Source of the DNA: Butyrivibrio sp. FCS014
GTDB taxonomy: Bacteria > Bacillota > Clostridia > Lachnospirales > Lachnospiraceae
Assembly: GCF_000526935.1 (NCBI RefSeq)
Contig: NZ_JAHA01000010.1
Location: forward strand, 1-64,000
Length of the DNA stretch: 64,000 nucleotides
Direction: 5' to 3'
Position numbers and translations under genes: made by a program. Every line of letters starts with the position of its first letter. Positions within the stretch are counted from its first letter, which is position 1. Positions 11,807 to 20,898 of this stretch are shown here, in pieces. A model generated the notes under the pieces. The model saw only the letters and a list, made by a program, of their open reading frames with translations, had not been told where the DNA came from and searched no databases.

Positions 11807-11855
11807 ACTTAATCCTCCCAAATTTAGTCCAACAAGCACAAATTATGTATGCGAA

Positions 11856-11869
11856 TGTAAACGCTTACA
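11856..11869. promoter_or_regulatory. cre-like palindrome upstream of the giant pectinase gene
   Basis: TGTAAACGCTTACA fits the CcpA cre consensus TGWAANCGNTNWCA at every position and is palindromic apart from its centre. It lies 50-63 bases before the start codon. A near-identical site precedes the GH105 gene at 36564. A pectin-specific LacI-family repressor would bind a similar sequence, so the regulator is inferred. Confidence 0.65.
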
Positions 11870-12044
11870 TTCCGCGTGAAATAATCATAGCATAACGGTC
11901 CTTCAAAATATATTGTAAAAGCACCACAAAGAATTGTTAGCGGTTTCATGAAATATGAACAATAAAAGCGGGAAATTGAGGTCTGTTTTAGTGAGAATAG
12001 AATAAGAATTCTAAAAAATATATAAAGAATGCATAAATTGCAAG

Positions 12045-12074
12045 AAAAAACAGCCGTATCAAAGATACGACTGT
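12045..12074 (-). terminator. Terminator of the tRNA-Arg gene
   Basis: On the minus strand ACAGTCGTATC and GATACGGCTGT pair around a TTT loop (one G-T pair) and are followed directly by a run of Ts. It lies 13 bases beyond the tRNA 3' end. Confidence 0.85.
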
Positions 12075-12086
12075 CTCATGTATAAG

Positions 12087-12160
12087 TGTGCGTGACAGGA
12101 TTCGAACCCACGACCTTCTGGTCCGTAGCCAGACGCTCTATCCAGCTGAGCTACACGCAC
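12087..12160 (-). tRNA. tRNA-Arg (anticodon ACG)
   Basis: The minus strand gives a complete cloverleaf. The acceptor GTGCGTG pairs with CACGCAC, with discriminator A. The D arm contains TAGCTCAGCTGGATAGAGC. The anticodon stem TCTGG/CCAGA encloses the loop CTACGGA, so the anticodon is ACG (Arg, A34 normally edited to inosine). The T arm contains GGTTCGAATCC. CCA is not encoded. About 74 nt, with its own downstream terminator. Confidence 0.97.
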
Positions 12161-12226
12161 ATATGCCAATTGCGGCAACACACTATATTATATGCACTAC
12201 AACCGGCTTTGTCAACAAAAATATTA

Positions 12227-12251
12227 CCCCGCTGTTTTTGAGGCAGCGGGG
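12227..12251 (-). terminator. Terminator downstream of the HD-GYP response regulator
   Basis: On the minus strand CCCCGCTG and CAGCGGGG pair, followed by TAATATTTTTG. It starts 7 bases after the restored stop of the regulator gene. Confidence 0.8.
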
Positions 12252-12257
12252 CAGTTA

Positions 12258-13382
12258 TCATTGCATCTTTTCCGCAGCTTCCTCAGCCTTGGTCTGAGTA
12301 ACAAGCTTCTCCATGTCGGATCTGGCAAATTCGAAAACAGGCCATGAGTTTTTCCGAGAAGACGCCGCACTCACCGTTCTTGATCATCTCATAGGCTTTG
12401 TCCATGGGATATGCAGATTTGTATACCCTGTCGCTGACAAGAGCATCATAAACATCCGCAAGGGCGGTAAGCTGAGCTCCTATGGAATTATCTTCCCCCT
12501 TAAGCCTGTCGGGATAGCCACGGCCGTCATATCTTTCATGGTGATGACGGCAGATATCAAGGCACATCTCATAGTATTCCTTGTCCTGAACGTCCTTGAG
12601 CATCTCTATTACTTCGCTTCCCCGTGTGGTGTGGGACTTCATTATCTCAAACTCTTCGTCGGTAAGGCGACCGGGTTTTAAGAGGATAGAGTCCGGCACC
12701 GATATCTTGCCGATATCATGCATGGCCGAGGCCTGGGTAATGACATCGATAAGGTGGGGATTGAGCCCAGTTCCGGATAATTGTTCATGGCAGTAAGAGC
12801 AAGGATCCGGACAAAGCCCTTGATCCTCTTAAGGTGATAGCTGGACTCCATGCTTCTGAACTCAACAATGGTGGCAATGGTGTCTATTACCTTCTCGTTG
12901 CTGTTACGCAGCTTCTCTTCCTGCTTCTTAAGATACAGGAACTGTTTCTTTAAAACCCTTGTCTGGTCGTCAACCTGACTCTCCAGAGAGTTCTTGTGAT
13001 CATAGAGCTCTATTGTTCTGGATACACGCTTATCTACAATTACAGGGTCGAAGGGCTTATGTATAACATCGGCAGCCCCCTTCTGGTAAACTGGTACGCT
13101 CCGCCTCCGTAGAGGTGTCCGCTGTGATCATCAGGACCGGAATGTCCTCATTCAGGTTATCCATCTCGCCCATCTGTTCCAGCACAGCATATCCATCCAT
13201 CTCAGGCATGACAATATCAAGGAGAATCGCCGCCAAGGTCGTCTTTTTTCTCCTTCATGATATTGATGGCTTCGGGTGCCGTCTCCGGCCTCTATGATGT
13301 TGTACTTATCCTTGAATATCTCTCCAAGAATGCCTCTGTTTATCTCGTTATCGTCAACTACAAGGATTGAACGATCAGCCAT
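12258..13382 (-). CDS. Response regulator with REC and HD-GYP domains (about five frameshifts)
   Basis: Piecewise translation gives a two-domain c-di-GMP phosphodiesterase-type regulator of about 370 residues. REC domain: ILVVDDNEINR, then LLDIVMPEMDGYAV with the phospho-acceptor Asp, then IPVLMITADT and HKPFDPVIVDKR. A linker coiled coil follows, then HD-GYP: ASAMHDIGKISVPD, HHHERYDGRGYPD and ALADVYDAL. The start ATG at 13382 follows GGAGG. The reading frame breaks near 13278, 13246, 13098, 12768 and 12350. Each break is repaired by one base in or beside a short run (extra C, A, C and T; one missing G). Given the number of breaks it could be a true pseudogene, but the homopolymer pattern matches that of its neighbours, so sequencing error is preferred. 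Confidence 0.75.
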
Positions 13383-13409
13383 ATAAGCCTCCACGCATGT
13401 TTCTAGATC

Positions 13410-14591
13410 TTACCTTTCCACGATGGCTGCGCAGCCCATACCGCCGCCTACGCACAATGTTGCGAGACCCTTGTGTACGTCTCTTCTTGCCATCTCATGG
13501 AGAAGTGTAACAAGAATTCTGTTTCCGGAACATCCAACAGGGTGTCCCAGTGCGATGGCGCCGCCGTTTACGTTGAGCACGTCATTGGAGAATCCAAGAT
13601 CATGCTGAACAGCCACAGACTGTGCTGCAAACGCCTCATTAGCTTCTATAAGATCAAAGTCGCCGATTGAATATCCGGCTTTTTTCATAACCTTCTGTGT
13701 TGCGGCAACAGGGCCGATGCCCATGATGCTGGGCTCTACGCCTGCAAGCTCTCCGGCGATCCATGTACCCATGGGTTTAACACCCAGCTCTTTTGCCTTC
13801 TCCTCACTCATAACGATAATAGCGGAAGCCGCGTCGTTGATACCTGAGGAATTGGCCGCTGTAACTACGCCGCCGTCCTTTTTGAAGGCGGGCTTAAGAT
13901 GAGAGATTCCCTCAACGGTAACGCCTTTTCTGGGTCCCTCGTCGGTATCGAAAATGATGGTCTCTTTCTTTTTCTTGATCTCAACAGGAACGATCTCGTC
14001 CTTGAACTTGCCTTCCGCAATGGCCTTCTCGGCCTTGTTCTGTGACCAGGCTGCAAACTCGTCAAGCTGCTGCCTTGTAAGGTGCCACTGCTCTGCGATG
14101 TTCTCGGCTGTGATGCCCATGTGATAATTTCCAAAGGCGTCGGTAAGGGCATCCTTGATCATGGCATCCTGCAGCTCGCCTGAGCCCATGCGGTAGCCGT
14201 AACGGCCCTGCTGCATCAGGTAAGGTGCCATTGACATGTTCTCCATACCACCTGCCACGATGATGTCAGCATCGCCCATGCCGATAAGCTTTGCCGCAAG
14301 GTTCACACAGTGAAGTCCGCTTCCGCAAAGTACGTTTATGGTTGTAGCAGGAACCTCAACAGGGATACCTGCGTTGATCGCTGACTGTCTTGCGGGATTC
14401 TGTCCAAGGCCTGCCTGGATAACGCATCCCATGTAAACTTCATCAACCTGTTCCGGTTTGACGCCGGCTCTTTTTAATGCTTCCTTAATAACGATTGTTC
14501 CAAGGACCGGTGCCGGTGTGGTGCTCAGGGCTCCCCCCATGGTTCCGATCGCTGTTCTGCATGCTCCTGCCAATACTACCTTTCTTGCCAT
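13410..14591 (-). CDS. Acetyl-CoA C-acetyltransferase (second thiolase)
   Basis: Biosynthetic thiolase of 393 residues that condenses two acetyl-CoA to acetoacetyl-CoA. The nucleophilic Cys lies in [10 protein letters not shown], and the catalytic His and second Cys lie in [14 protein letters not shown] and [17 protein letters not shown] is also present. The start ATG at 14591 ([14 protein letters not shown]) has GGAGG and AAAGGGA before it; an upstream in-frame start would add an untypical leader. It is a clear paralogue of the thiolase heading the butyrate operon at 26240 but stands alone, between a response regulator and the cobalt transporter. Its separate location suggests a different expression pattern; its specific role is not shown by the sequence. 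Confidence 0.92.
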   Translation of the reverse strand: MARKVVLAGACRTAIGTMGGALSTTPAPVLGTIVIKEALKRAGVKPEQVDEVYMGCVIQAGLGQNPARQSAINAGIPVEVPATTINVLCGSGLHCVNLAAKLIGMGDADIIVAGGMENMSMAPYLMQQGRYGYRMGSGELQDAMIKDALTDAFGNYHMGITAENIAEQWHLTRQQLDEFAAWSQNKAEKAIAEGKFKDEIVPVEIKKKKETIIFDTDEGPRKGVTVEGISHLKPAFKKDGGVVTAANSSGINDAASAIIVMSEEKAKELGVKPMGTWIAGELAGVEPSIMGIGPVAATQKVMKKAGYSIGDFDLIEANEAFAAQSVAVQHDLGFSNDVLNVNGGAIALGHPVGCSGNRILVTLLHEMARRDVHKGLATLCVGGGMGCAAIVER

Positions 14592-14741
14592 TATCCCTTT
14601 TCCTCCATCCATGTTTTTATTATAGAAAAAAGAAGCGGCAGACCCGCAATTGCAGAGTCTCACCACTTCCATTTTATCATCTTAATGTATAGCACTCAAC
14701 GCATTTTAGATTATTTTCAGAAATGCCTCCCGGGAAAAGAG

Positions 14742-15503
14742 TCAGCTTTCACCGCCATGTTTCCTGTATAAACTAAGGGGCAGCTCAAGTCCATGATCCT
14801 CAAGGAGCTTCTCGTTTCGAAGTATTTCCTGCGCATCCCCGTCGGCGATGATGGTGCCTTCGTCAAGGAGTATCACCCTCTTGCAGGTATCCATGACAAA
14901 ATCCAGGTCATGGGAGGTGATGATCTTAAGGCAGTCAAGCTCATTCAGTATGCCGATGAGGTTTCGGCGGTTCTTAGGATCCAGGGCAATGGACGGCTCG
15001 TCCATGATAATGATATCCGGCTCCATGGAAAGGATCGTGGCGATGGCCGCAAGCTTCTTTTCCCCGCCGGAAAGCTTGTAGTTGTGCTTCTTTCGAAGTT
15101 CCGTGATGTGCACCCTCTCAAGAGCCTCCTGAACGCGGCGCTCTACTTCCTCGTCAGAAAGGCCGTAGTTCTGAGGTCCGAAGGCCACATCCTCCTCGAT
15201 GGTGGAAAGGAACAACTGGCTGTCGGAATCCTGGAAAACATAGCCCACATGCTCCCTGATGTGGTTTAAGTTCTTCCTGTTAACGGGATGTCCGGAAACC
15301 TCAAGGGTTCCCTTGCATTCCAGCCTAAGCCCCACAAGGAGCTTCATCAGTGTGGACTTTCCGATTCCGTTGGAGCCGATGATGCCGATGCTCTCTCCGT
15401 CATGAGCCACAAGGTTTACGTTCTCCAGGACCATGTTTCCGTCCTCGTAGGTGAAGCTTAAGTTTTCGATTTTAAGAAGTTCTCCGTGTACTCCGGTGTG
15501 CAT
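14742..15503 (-). CDS. cbiO: Cobalt/nickel ECF transporter ATP-binding protein CbiO
   Basis: ABC ATPase of 253 residues powering the ECF transporter formed with the two upstream genes. Walker A is GSNGIGKST (about residue 44), the Q-loop is in VFQDSDSQLF, the ABC signature is LSGGEKK, Walker B is IIIMDEPS, and the switch His is in ITSHDLD. The QDSDSQLF and VAFGPQN stretches are typical of CbiO/EcfA rather than other ABC ATPases. It starts about 20 bases after cbiQ and is the last gene of cbiMN-cbiQ-cbiO. Only one ATPase is encoded, as is usual for group I Co/Ni systems. Confidence 0.92.
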   Translation of the reverse strand: MHTGVHGELLKIENLSFTYEDGNMVLENVNLVAHDGESIGIIGSNGIGKSTLMKLLVGLRLECKGTLEVSGHPVNRKNLNHIREHVGYVFQDSDSQLFLSTIEEDVAFGPQNYGLSDEEVERRVQEALERVHITELRKKHNYKLSGGEKKLAAIATILSMEPDIIIMDEPSIALDPKNRRNLIGILNELDCLKIITSHDLDFVMDTCKRVILLDEGTIIADGDAQEILRNEKLLEDHGLELPLSLYRKHGGES

Positions 15504-15523
15504 TACTGTCGTCCTTTTCTAAA

Positions 15524-16325
15524 TCACTTTGCGATCAAACAAAGAATCTGATCACGATAAATATCGCTATCCATATTATCGGAAAAAAAGAAATCTACGG
15601 GTTTAGCCGCACGCTTTTTTACCCGAAAATCGCCATTAAAGCCTCTCAAAGTCATGCTCTCATACACAGCTCCCGCCCGGTCCATGCTTCGAAGCAGCCA
15701 CTGTCCCACCAGCGTTCCCCAGGCCTTGTAGTGTATGCCCTTCTGGGACGGGGCTCTTAAGTGATAAGCCGTGGTGATGCGATTCGCTTCGTTCCCCATA
15801 AGCCCGAAATACCGGTAGATCAGGAGGATGACTATGACGATGACCTTCGGCACGTGCAGCATTCGAAGGGCGTAGCACAGCTCCTCAATGGAAGTCAGCG
15901 CAATGAGAATGTAGGCTGTAAGCACCGTCAAAAGACCTTTCAGTATCAGGGTCAGCATCGACACCATTCCGCCTGTGATGGTGATCCCGGCAGGATTCTC
16001 GGCTGTAGCGCCAAATATCATCACCGGAGTCCTGTCAAAAAAACGGATTGAAGATGCCCACAAATATTACCAAAGGCAGTATCAAACGCATTCTGTACAG
16101 GCCCTCCTTGAAGGAGAGCTCTCCCACGATAAAGCAGAACGCCGGGAATACAGCCATCAGGATCAGCCGCTGCAGATCATATTTGTCGACAGACGCCACC
16201 ATAAATACGTAAATAACGCAAACAAGCAGCTTCCCCAGAGGATGAAGCCGGTTCATCCAATGGGAACGCTGCTGAAGTTCCTGAAGCCTGTTAAGTTCAT
16301 ATAAATGATCTTCGATTGATTTCAT
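15524..16325 (-). CDS. cbiQ: Cobalt/nickel ECF transporter transmembrane protein CbiQ (single frameshift)
   Basis: Integral membrane T-component of about 266 residues. The N-terminal half (HWMNRLHPLGKLLVC) and C-terminal half are in different frames. Removing one T from the seven-T run near 16043 joins GIFNPFF to DRTPVMIFG. Several hydrophobic segments and the cytoplasmic coupling signatures are visible, including LRAPSQKG and MTLRGFNGDF, the latter matching the Arg-Gly coupling helix that contacts CbiO. It sits 24 bases after cbiM and 20 bases before cbiO. The break is probably a sequencing error. Confidence 0.85.
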
Positions 16326-16349
16326 GAAACCTGCTTAATTGCTATTATA

Positions 16350-17366
16350 TCAGGCACTTGCCTCCGTAGTCTCTTCCTTCTTTTTGAAGAATCTGAAGGC
16401 GTAGCATGCACCTACGGTAACACCTACAACTACCAGAGATCCAACGATTCCTGAGAAGCTGGTGCCTACAGCTGACTCACTGTTCTTAAATGCATAGTCA
16501 GGCAAAAGAGATGTGGCATCCTGGATACCTGCTGCAGTATCATATGCTCCGCCCTCTGCCTCAAGTTCTGCTGTTCCGGCAACCTTCTCCATGGACCACT
16601 CAAGTCCATCAGGGAATGCTGATGCAACCAGAGAGATTGCTCCGCCTGCGATCGCTGCGCAAACTGCAAGAACGATGATTGTTGTCTTGAATGAAAGCTT
16701 GCCCTCTTTAGCCTCGGTCTTCTCACCAACGCCCCAGAGAAGCTCAGGTCTTGCCTCGTGTACGAATACAAGAACTGCTGCTGTGATAAGTCCTTCTACA
16801 AGACCGATTGCCAGGTGAATAGGCTGCATTGTTCCAAGGAATACGGAAAACGGAAGCTCTGTAACACCGGACAAAAGTGTCTCAATACAAACTGAGAAAG
16901 CACCAAGCTGAAGAGTAAGAACACATCCGATGATTGAGGCCGCGATTATCTTCGCTTTTGTTGCTCCCTTCTTCATCATGGGTCTCCATATAAGAAGCGC
17001 ACCTATAAAGCACCCGTAGAACGCCATGTTCCAGACGTTACAGCCTAGGGCTAATAGTCCTCCGTCGGCGAAAAGAAGACATTGGACAAGAAGTACTCCT
17101 ATCATGGTAAGGAATCCCGCAAAAGGTCCAAGGAGTGCAGAGAGCATCATGCCTCCACAAAGGTGTCCTGATGAACCTGTACCGGGTATAGTAAAGTTCA
17201 GCATCTGAGTCGCAAATACGAAAGCTCCCATAACTCCCATTACCGGGATCTTCTCAGGAGCGCTTTCCTTCCTGACCTCATTAACTGATACTCCTGCTGC
17301 CGCAGTTGATAATACATACATTGTTCCGGCCACTGCCGGTGCCACAAGGGCGTCTGCCATATGCAT
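16350..17366 (-). CDS. cbiM: Cobalt/nickel transporter substrate-binding component CbiM fused to a CbiN-like (PDGLE) domain
   Basis: Membrane protein of 338 residues. The N-terminal MHMADALVAP carries the Met-His metal-binding amino terminus that defines CbiM/NikM. Conserved FTIPGTGSSGHLCGG and GCNVWNMAFYG follow, with about six membrane segments. The C-terminal third (from about 230) has a membrane helix, the ASAFPDGLEWS motif typical of CbiN/NikN PDGLE proteins, an extracytoplasmic loop and a final helix with a Lys/Glu tail. This is a natural CbiMN fusion. It imports Co2+ or Ni2+ together with CbiQ and CbiO; which metal cannot be told from sequence. It has a long 5' leader. Confidence 0.9.
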   Translation of the reverse strand: MHMADALVAPAVAGTMYVLSTAAAGVSVNEVRKESAPEKIPVMGVMGAFVFATQMLNFTIPGTGSSGHLCGGMMLSALLGPFAGFLTMIGVLLVQCLLFADGGLLALGCNVWNMAFYGCFIGALLIWRPMMKKGATKAKIIAASIIGCVLTLQLGAFSVCIETLLSGVTELPFSVFLGTMQPIHLAIGLVEGLITAAVLVFVHEARPELLWGVGEKTEAKEGKLSFKTTIIVLAVCAAIAGGAISLVASAFPDGLEWSMEKVAGTAELEAEGGAYDTAAGIQDATSLLPDYAFKNSESAVGTSFSGIVGSLVVVGVTVGACYAFRFFKKKEETTEASA

Positions 17367-17575
17367 AAAGTAAAACCTCCCAACTATACTTTTTGGCTCT
17401 GATGACCGCCTGCGCAGCAGACATTTTGGCCAATCTAATTGTGTATTTTTATTAATACGACACAGCTAAGTATAGTGGCTGGCCATATGACCCGCAAGCC
17501 CCCCAGGGGGTTATTTTTATGCATTAATTGCGGTGTAGCCGAATACCTTAACCGCGTGGAGCCGGTTGGGGGAGA
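17367..17575 (-). promoter_or_regulatory. Promoter and leader of the cbiMQO operon
   Basis: Reading the minus strand from mtnA, a possible promoter TTGCGG-N17-TATACT lies near 17470-17500. The leader of about 100 nt that follows contains a small hairpin (GTATT/AATAC) and another around GTCTGCTGCGCAGGC, then GGGAGG before the ATG. Two related segments occur: GTCATATGGCCA...ACTATAC over the promoter and GTCATCAGAGCC...AGTATAG near the gene. They could be sites for a metal regulator. A CCCCCTGGGGGG palindrome lies further upstream. No B12 box is recognisable. Confidence 0.35.
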
Positions 17576-18763
17576 TTATTTCTCTGTCTTCTTCTCCGCT
17601 TCTTTCCTGGCGAAGATGCCGCGGATGGCCTCGTCGTAGGGAGCCCTGAGAACGCCGTACTCTGTAACGATGCCGGCTATCAGCTCGTTGTCCGTTACAT
17701 CGAAGGCGGGGTTATATACATTTATCCCCTCGGGCGCCATGCGCTCCTTGTACCACATTTCCGTAACTTCCTCAGGTTTTCTCTGTTCTATCTTGATGTC
17801 ATCTCCTGTGGGAGTGTTCAGATCAATTGTTGAAGTAGGCGCGCAGATATAAAAAGGAATTCCGTATCTCTTTGCCGCAAGGGCCACCATGCTGGTTCCG
17901 ATCTTATTTGCCGCATCGCCGTTGGCTGCAACCCTGTCGCATCCTGTGAAGATAGCATTGATGGCGCCGCTCTTCATAAGAGATGCCGACATGTTATCGC
18001 AAAGAAGGGTTGTGTCTATTCCTGCGGAAGAAAGCTCATAAGCTGTCAGTCTTGCGCCTTGAAGCAGCGGTCTTGTCTCATCGCAGTATACCTTGATCTT
18101 GTAGCCCTTCTCATGGGCAAGATACATGGGCGCAGTTGCGGTGCCGTACTTGCAGGCACACAGCTGTCCTGCGTTGCAGTGGGTAAGAAGACCGTAGCCG
18201 TCCTCGATAAGTGTAAGACCATACTCGCCGATGCGTCTGCAGACGTCGATGTCCTCCTGCTTGATGCGCTCGCACTCGTCGTGCATTTCCTTTATGAGGG
18301 CGGATCTGAGCTCGGGCCAGGATTTCGATTCGCGGGAAGCAGATGCATCTTTTCCCGAGGCGGTTTCCCGGAGCGAAGCAGATGCTTCTTTTCCCGGAGC
18401 ATCTGTGAGATTCTTGTAAACGTCTTCCACGTGGGCCTTCATCCTCTTAAGAGCCCAGGACAGGTTAACGGCTGTGGGCCTCGATGAATTCAGATAATCA
18501 CTCTTCTCCTGGAGCTCACTCATGAATTCCTCGTAGCTTCCGGCGGCGGAATGCTTCATCAGAAGGTAAAGCCCCATTCCGGCGCTGACGCCGATGGCAG
18601 GAGCTCCTCTTACCTGCAAAAGGTAAATTGCATCCCATATCTCTTTTCCCGTGTGAAGTCTTATGATCTCGGTTTTACCGGGAAGCAGGGTCTGGTCGAT
18701 GATCTCCAGAGCGTCGTCTTCGTCTATAAGGGCAACGGTTTCGTAATCTAAAATGCTTTTCAT
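17576..18763 (-). CDS. mtnA: S-methyl-5-thioribose-1-phosphate isomerase
   Basis: Aldose-ketose isomerase of the methionine salvage pathway, converting 5-methylthioribose 1-phosphate to the ribulose form. Diagnostic blocks are RGAPAIGVSAG, THCNAGQLC with the catalytic Cys, CDETRPLLQGARLT, and GCDRVAANGDAANKIGT with the catalytic Asp. At 395 residues it is longer than most MtnA proteins (about 345-350). The excess is a low-complexity insertion at about residues 120-150 containing an imperfect repeat, GKEASASLRE then GKDASASRES, between the N-terminal domain and the isomerase core. No SAM-type riboswitch is visible upstream. An eIF2B-like relative is possible but the active-site blocks favour MtnA. 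Confidence 0.9.
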   Translation of the reverse strand: MKSILDYETVALIDEDDALEIIDQTLLPGKTEIIRLHTGKEIWDAIYLLQVRGAPAIGVSAGMGLYLLMKHSAAGSYEEFMSELQEKSDYLNSSRPTAVNLSWALKRMKAHVEDVYKNLTDAPGKEASASLRETASGKDASASRESKSWPELRSALIKEMHDECERIKQEDIDVCRRIGEYGLTLIEDGYGLLTHCNAGQLCACKYGTATAPMYLAHEKGYKIKVYCDETRPLLQGARLTAYELSSAGIDTTLLCDNMSASLMKSGAINAIFTGCDRVAANGDAANKIGTSMVALAAKRYGIPFYICAPTSTIDLNTPTGDDIKIEQRKPEEVTEMWYKERMAPEGINVYNPAFDVTDNELIAGIVTEYGVLRAPYDEAIRGIFARKEAEKKTEK

Positions 18764-18849
18764 TGTAGGTCTCCGATCTTGTATTTATTTCAAATATTGG
18801 GTCACCAGGCTTTGTCTGATATCGCTTAGACTATTATATATTATTTCCG

Positions 18850-18975
18850 GGCGGTTGTGGTCATGAACTACCCTCACCGACTCCACGTCGGAAAGGATTT
18901 CTGTTATGCCGCATGGCGGCATGAACCTGCAGGATGCTCTATGCATCCTGCAGAACAGGGCATGTCCACGATGCC
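18850..18975 (-). ncRNA. Omega-RNA-like structured 3' end of the IS605-type element
   Basis: Four consecutive hairpins overlap and follow the tnpB 3' end: GGGCAT/ATGCCC (18957-18975), a perfect 11-base stem CTGCAGGATGC/GCATCCTGCAG (18927-18953), ATGCCGC/GCGGCAT (18906-18922) and CCGAC/GTCGG (18877-18891), followed by a conserved-looking GAGGGTAGTTCATGACC tail. TnpB proteins use an RNA from exactly this place as scaffold, with the guide just beyond the element end, here probably within about 18825-18850. The assignment is by position and structure; the RNA is not verified. Confidence 0.6.
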
Positions 18976-20307
18976 CCTATCCCATTGGCTTACCTTTGGG
19001 AATACTTTCCTTAAGATGTTTGCAGCTCCATTTATGTCTGCATTTGTTATTGTACCATCATAGTGCCTGTAAAGTCCTCTCTGTATCCTCTTGCCTGAAA
19101 AATCGAAGTTCTCTTTCGCATTCTTTTTATACACAGGGATATAGTCTTTTGCAAGAAAGTCTGCCTTTGATGTGTAGCTTTCTTCCGTGAGAACAAACTC
19201 TATACCATATTCAGCAAGTTTGTATCTGAGCATGTCTGCAAATATCAGCATTGGTATCTGCACAAAGTTCTGGTTATTGACATGTCCTATACCTATCTCC
19301 CGTTTCTGGTATGTATTATGCCCCATCACTACTACATCTACATGGTTATCCCTTGCATAGTCTGCAAGCTGTCTGCTCACCTTATGGAACTGATCCTTTA
19401 TCCTTCTGTTCCTCTTTTCAGTAAGAGCATTCATCTTTCTTGTCCTGTACCTGTTGTTGCATGTCATGGCACAGGATGCGAGTCTTTTCATCTCTTTGTT
19501 GTAAAACTGGTTGATTGACTTGATCACTCCTCCCTTAATCACAAATGGCCTTGCACCAAAAGTGTTGGCTACAGCTACCAAGTTGTCTGTCCCGGGATCT
19601 ATAGCCATCACTCTCATATCTTTCAGTTCCTCTATATCCGAAAGGTCTGAGAGGATATCCTTATCAGCCATTGGGATCATCCCCATATCAGGAACAGCTA
19701 GGACTACATCCAGGACAAAGCTGTTTCCACAGGGCTTTATACGCACTTCCTTAAGGCATGCTTCTTCATGGAGCTGGCCAAGAGACAGCTTATCCCTGGT
19801 ACCGGGAAACTTAAGACAGTCATTATTGATCCTGCAGATCTGATTTGTCAGGATGGCTGTTTTGAACGAGCCCCGTGACATATATCCCGGCATCTTGGGG
19901 CGACCCGTGAAAGCTTCATGATTTCTTCCATATGCTTTTACAGCTTCAAAGAAAGACTTATAGTCCCGAAGGAGGAGTTTCAGTATCTGCTGATTAGCCT
20001 GTGCCGGAAGGGCATAGTACGCCTTATCCCTTGTAACCTTTAGCAGATAGTCCAGACCATTGTATGAGAGCCACTTACTGTCACCAAGATATTTAGTCCC
20101 TGAAAGATTATCTCTTACGAGCCTGTAAACCATCATCTGATTTGGGAAAAGAGGCTTGAACTCAGCCATTGAATCAACCGATGACGAATACTGCCTTAAG
20201 ATGAAATTTGCCCTGTTGTACAGAACGGCTGATGATCTGCAGATACCCCTGCAGTAGTCATAGAGTATGTGGTTTCTGCTTATCCTGTATTGCCTTGTTC
20301 TGTACAC
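18904..20307 (-). CDS. tnpB: TnpB (IS605 OrfB) RNA-guided nuclease lacking the zinc ribbon
   Basis: TnpB-family protein of 467 residues, ancestor-type relative of Cas12. RuvC-like acidic residues are visible in MAIDPGTDNLVAV, in VLTEESYTSKAD and in ADINGAANILRK. The region between the second and third motifs normally carries two CxxC pairs. Here it reads TSKADFLAKDYIPVY, then FSGKRIQRGLYRHYDG, with no Cys pair, which marks a known subfamily without the zinc ribbon. The predicted start is GTG at 20307. Its 3' end overlaps the structured RNA, as expected for TnpB. It is probably intact and could be active with its own RNA. Confidence 0.88.
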   Translation of the reverse strand: MYRTRQYRISRNHILYDYCRGICRSSAVLYNRANFILRQYSSSVDSMAEFKPLFPNQMMVYRLVRDNLSGTKYLGDSKWLSYNGLDYLLKVTRDKAYYALPAQANQQILKLLLRDYKSFFEAVKAYGRNHEAFTGRPKMPGYMSRGSFKTAILTNQICRINNDCLKFPGTRDKLSLGQLHEEACLKEVRIKPCGNSFVLDVVLAVPDMGMIPMADKDILSDLSDIEELKDMRVMAIDPGTDNLVAVANTFGARPFVIKGGVIKSINQFYNKEMKRLASCAMTCNNRYRTRKMNALTEKRNRRIKDQFHKVSRQLADYARDNHVDVVVMGHNTYQKREIGIGHVNNQNFVQIPMLIFADMLRYKLAEYGIEFVLTEESYTSKADFLAKDYIPVYKKNAKENFDFSGKRIQRGLYRHYDGTITNADINGAANILRKVFPKVSQWDRGIVDMPCSAGCIEHPAGSCRHAA

Positions 20308-20403
20308 GGTTGAAAATTCCTTATCAGTATTCTATAGTTAGTATTATAGCATACTTTTCAGAAGCATACAAACATTTGTTCTCTTTAGATGTGGAGCAAA
20401 TTT

Positions 20404-20898
20404 ATGCAGAAATCAATAGTAGAAATAGTAGAATCAGATATCCTGAACGAGTACAGAAGAGGCTCACATTCCGTATACAAACTCACATACCATATAATTT
20501 TCGTGACTAAATACAGAAAGAAAGTGATCACTGATGAGATCGGTGATTTCATGAAGAATTACGCAGCTTACCTCTGTGGCCGCATGAACAGTGAACTTAT
20601 TTCAGCAGAGACAGATGTTGATCACATGCATCTTCTGATCTCCATGCCACCTGATGTGGCACCTGTAAAACTCATTAACTCATTAAAATCGCAATTATCC
20701 AAGGAAGTAAGAAACACATATAGAGCACACGTTGAGAAATACCTCTGGGGAGATTCTCCCTTCTGGAGTGCAAGTTACTTTTGTGCTACCACCGGAAGCG
20801 TTTCTCTTGATACTGTTAAGAAATATATTGAAGATCAGCGAACAGAAGAACACAAACGCAAATACATTAAGACCGGGAAGTACAAAAAGAAAAGCTAG
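20404..20898 (+). CDS. tnpA: IS200-type Y1 transposase TnpA
   Basis: Small single-strand transposase of the HUH superfamily, about 164 residues. It has the usual YHIIFVTKYRKKV entry, the metal-binding HMHLLI pair and the late catalytic Tyr in TVKKYIEDQ. The ATG at 20404 is chosen because GGAG lies 7 bases upstream; an ATG at 20389 has no such site. At the N-terminus RRGSHSVYKLTYH matches the family. The gene is divergent from tnpB and appears intact. Confidence 0.92.
   Translation: MQKSIVEIVESDILNEYRRGSHSVYKLTYHIIFVTKYRKKVITDEIGDFMKNYAAYLCGRMNSELISAETDVDHMHLLISMPPDVAPVKLINSLKSQLSKEVRNTYRAHVEKYLWGDSPFWSASYFCATTGSVSLDTVKKYIEDQRTEEHKRKYIKTGKYKKKS

Noticed and set aside
17367-17575. Cobalamin riboswitch upstream of cbiM
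   Set aside because: No B12 box or the conserved core of the class could be found on the minus strand.
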